DNA of 38,358 nucleotides from Hyphomicrobiaceae bacterium (lineage in GTDB: Bacteria > Pseudomonadota > Alphaproteobacteria > Rhizobiales > Hyphomicrobiaceae). The notes below the pieces were generated by a model. It ran no database searches. It worked only from the letters and a program-made list of their open reading frames with translations, and was not told the origin of the DNA. The DNA is taken from contig JAGRKS010000089.1 of NCBI GenBank assembly GCA_020442185.1, positions 1 to 38,358 of the forward strand. Reading direction: 5' to 3'. This document shows positions 37,488 to 38,358 of this stretch, piece after piece. The position numbers and the translations under genes are program-made. Numbering within the stretch: position 1 is the stretch's first letter; every line of letters begins with the position of its first letter.

Positions 37488-37532
37488 TATTTCATGCCGG
37501 GAAACAAAGTCAGAACCGGAACACGAGTCCGC

Positions 37533-37853
37533 CTACCTCTTGCAGATCTTGGCCCGACCGCGGCACACGACACCGATGCCGCCCGGCTTGCACTTATAGG
37601 TTCGCGCGCCGAAACGATATCCAGGGGTCGAGCCGTTGGCCATCCAGGCCGCCCACGCGCCCCAGTCGACTGACTGTAGCAACGCTTCGTCGACCTGAAA
37701 TTTGGCAGCTTTCGCGTTTGAGCCCGTTCCTTCGGCGGCCTTGACGACGCACGATGCCGCGTTGGCCGCGGTCCCGCCCGACGCCACGGCTGCAAGGCCG
37801 ATGGCCGCGACGGCCATGGCGAATTTCGGAATTCTGATCTTACTTGCGGGCAT
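37533..37853 (-). CDS. Small exported cysteine-containing protein, function unknown
   Basis: The start at 37853 has GAAGGGG placed 6 bp upstream on the - strand (an adjacent ATG at 37856 is too close); 106 residues. A signal peptide covers about 1-33 (FAMAVAAIGLAAVASGGTAA, cleavage after NAA or nearby). The mature part has four cysteines: ASC near the new N-terminus, YKCKPGG, VVCRGRAKIC at the end, fitting two disulfides in the periplasm. A central SVDWGAWAAWMANGSTPGYR segment is aromatic. No family recognised. Confidence 0.72.
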   Translation of the reverse strand: MPASKIRIPKFAMAVAAIGLAAVASGGTAANAASCVVKAAEGTGSNAKAAKFQVDEALLQSVDWGAWAAWMANGSTPGYRFGARTYKCKPGGIGVVCRGRAKICKR

Positions 37854-38213
37854 CATGTCCCCCCTTCGCGTTGTGAACTGGTCGCTCGGAGAGTGCACGA
37901 ATCGCAGCCGAGCTTCCATGCCGAGCGCGGGGCAGAGGCCATGGTTCAACCGGATCGCTAAGGTGCGTTGCACGGCGGTGACGATCCTTGTCATGCCGAT
38001 AGCGCAGCATCCCGCAGAAGCGCGGCGGCGTCTGCAGGGTCGCTCACCGGCGAGTCCAGGCGCTGAGCCCGAGATTGTTTCACACGAGTTGCCGAAGGCG
38101 GTGGCGCGATGAGCGCCACACGAAATCCGTGATGTTCCGAGTAGCGCTCATGTCGCGCCAAAATCGGACGCGGGAGGCGGAGGGGCCATTTGCGATTTTG
38201 CCGCGACGGGCCA
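37854..38213. other. Intergenic region right of the last gene
   Basis: No convincing coding region is seen in these 360 bp. The first part should hold the promoter of the - strand exported-protein gene. Open frames on either strand are short with Arg-rich translations. The repeat element copy B begins directly after at 38214. Confidence 0.4.
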
Positions 38214-38358
38214 CCAGTGTTGCGTCACTAACGCTTGGTCCCCGCTTGCTGCAAGCTGGCCTGCCAAGCGTTGGTGACAAAAGCAACACTAGAATCATAG
38301 GGTTGCTAGTGTTCCCTATGTCTCCGACACTTGGTCGATCAGGTGCTGCAAGGGGAAC
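38214..38358 (+). repeat. Double-hairpin intergenic repeat, copy B, cut by the window edge
   Basis: Hairpin 1 (38214-38292) is 79 nt, the same length as in copy A: CCAGTGTTGC pairs with GCAACACTAG, and GTCACTAACGCTTGG (38224-38238) with CCAAGCGTTGGTGAC (38264-38278), 14 of 15 with the exception a possible G-U. A 13-nt spacer (AATCATAGGGTTG; copy A AACCATGATGTCG) leads to CTAGTGTTCC at 38306, the start of hairpin 2, whose right arm would lie at or past the edge (the window ends GGGGAAC). Arms differ from copy A at matched positions. Confidence 0.82.

Overview
The window looks like the chromosome of a GC-rich alphaproteobacterium, most likely of the Hyphomicrobiales (Rhizobiales) type. This rests on gene order (mraZ-rsmH-ftsL-ftsI-murE-murF-mraY-murD-ftsW-murG-murC-murB-ddl-ftsQ-ftsA-ftsZ-lpxC-bamD-ligA), an FtsZ with a very long C-terminal linker, and strong G/C preference at third codon positions. 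No species can be named from the sequence alone. All large genes are on the + strand; only two small exported-protein genes near the right end are on the - strand. No tRNA, rRNA, CRISPR array or intact transposase gene was seen.

Layout. (1) 1-8171 is the downstream half of a P2-type contractile-tail module: sheath (FI), tube (FII), the E/E' chaperone pair with a programmed -1 frameshift heptamer, tape measure (T), tail proteins U and X, baseplate hub D, two small membrane proteins of unknown role, and a compositionally odd last gene. Head, fibre and lysis genes are not in view, so prophage and tailocin cannot be told apart. (2) 8172-8842 is a gene-poor junction with four direct 24-bp repeats (possible remnant of an IS21-like end or another protein-binding array), then three TCCCA boxes at a 10-bp period that match an MraZ operator. 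(3) 8843-29703 is a complete division and cell wall (dcw) cluster from mraZ to ftsZ, followed by lpxC and a rho-independent terminator. Many genes overlap by ATGA or sit within 40 bp. The longer gaps are ftsI-murE, mraY-murD, murG-murC, ftsA-ftsZ and ftsZ-lpxC. (4) 30155-34054 holds bamD, a diverged Mpo1/DUF962-like membrane protein, and ligA; recN, often found between bamD and ligA in this group, is absent. (5) 34257-36236 encodes an unusual protein joining a Clp-N-like helical region, coiled coil, basic linker and a DUF4332-like helix-hairpin-helix end. (6) 36297-38358 has small secreted or hydrophobic proteins with hairpin terminators and, at the edge, a second copy of a repeat.

How the genes work together. 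MurC-D-E-F build the UDP-MurNAc-pentapeptide from the MurB product and the D-Ala-D-Ala made by Ddl; MraY and MurG make lipid I and lipid II; FtsW and FtsI polymerise and cross-link it at the septum under FtsZ, FtsA, FtsQ and FtsL; MraZ and RsmH are the regulatory head of the operon. LpxC and BamD supply the outer membrane.

The most novel-looking signal is a two-copy family of intergenic elements (16827-16996 and 38214 to the window edge). Each begins with a 79-nt imperfect hairpin whose arms differ between copies but stay complementary, then a 13-nt spacer, then a second CTAGTGTTCC-type arm. One copy lies inside the dcw operon between mraY and murD.
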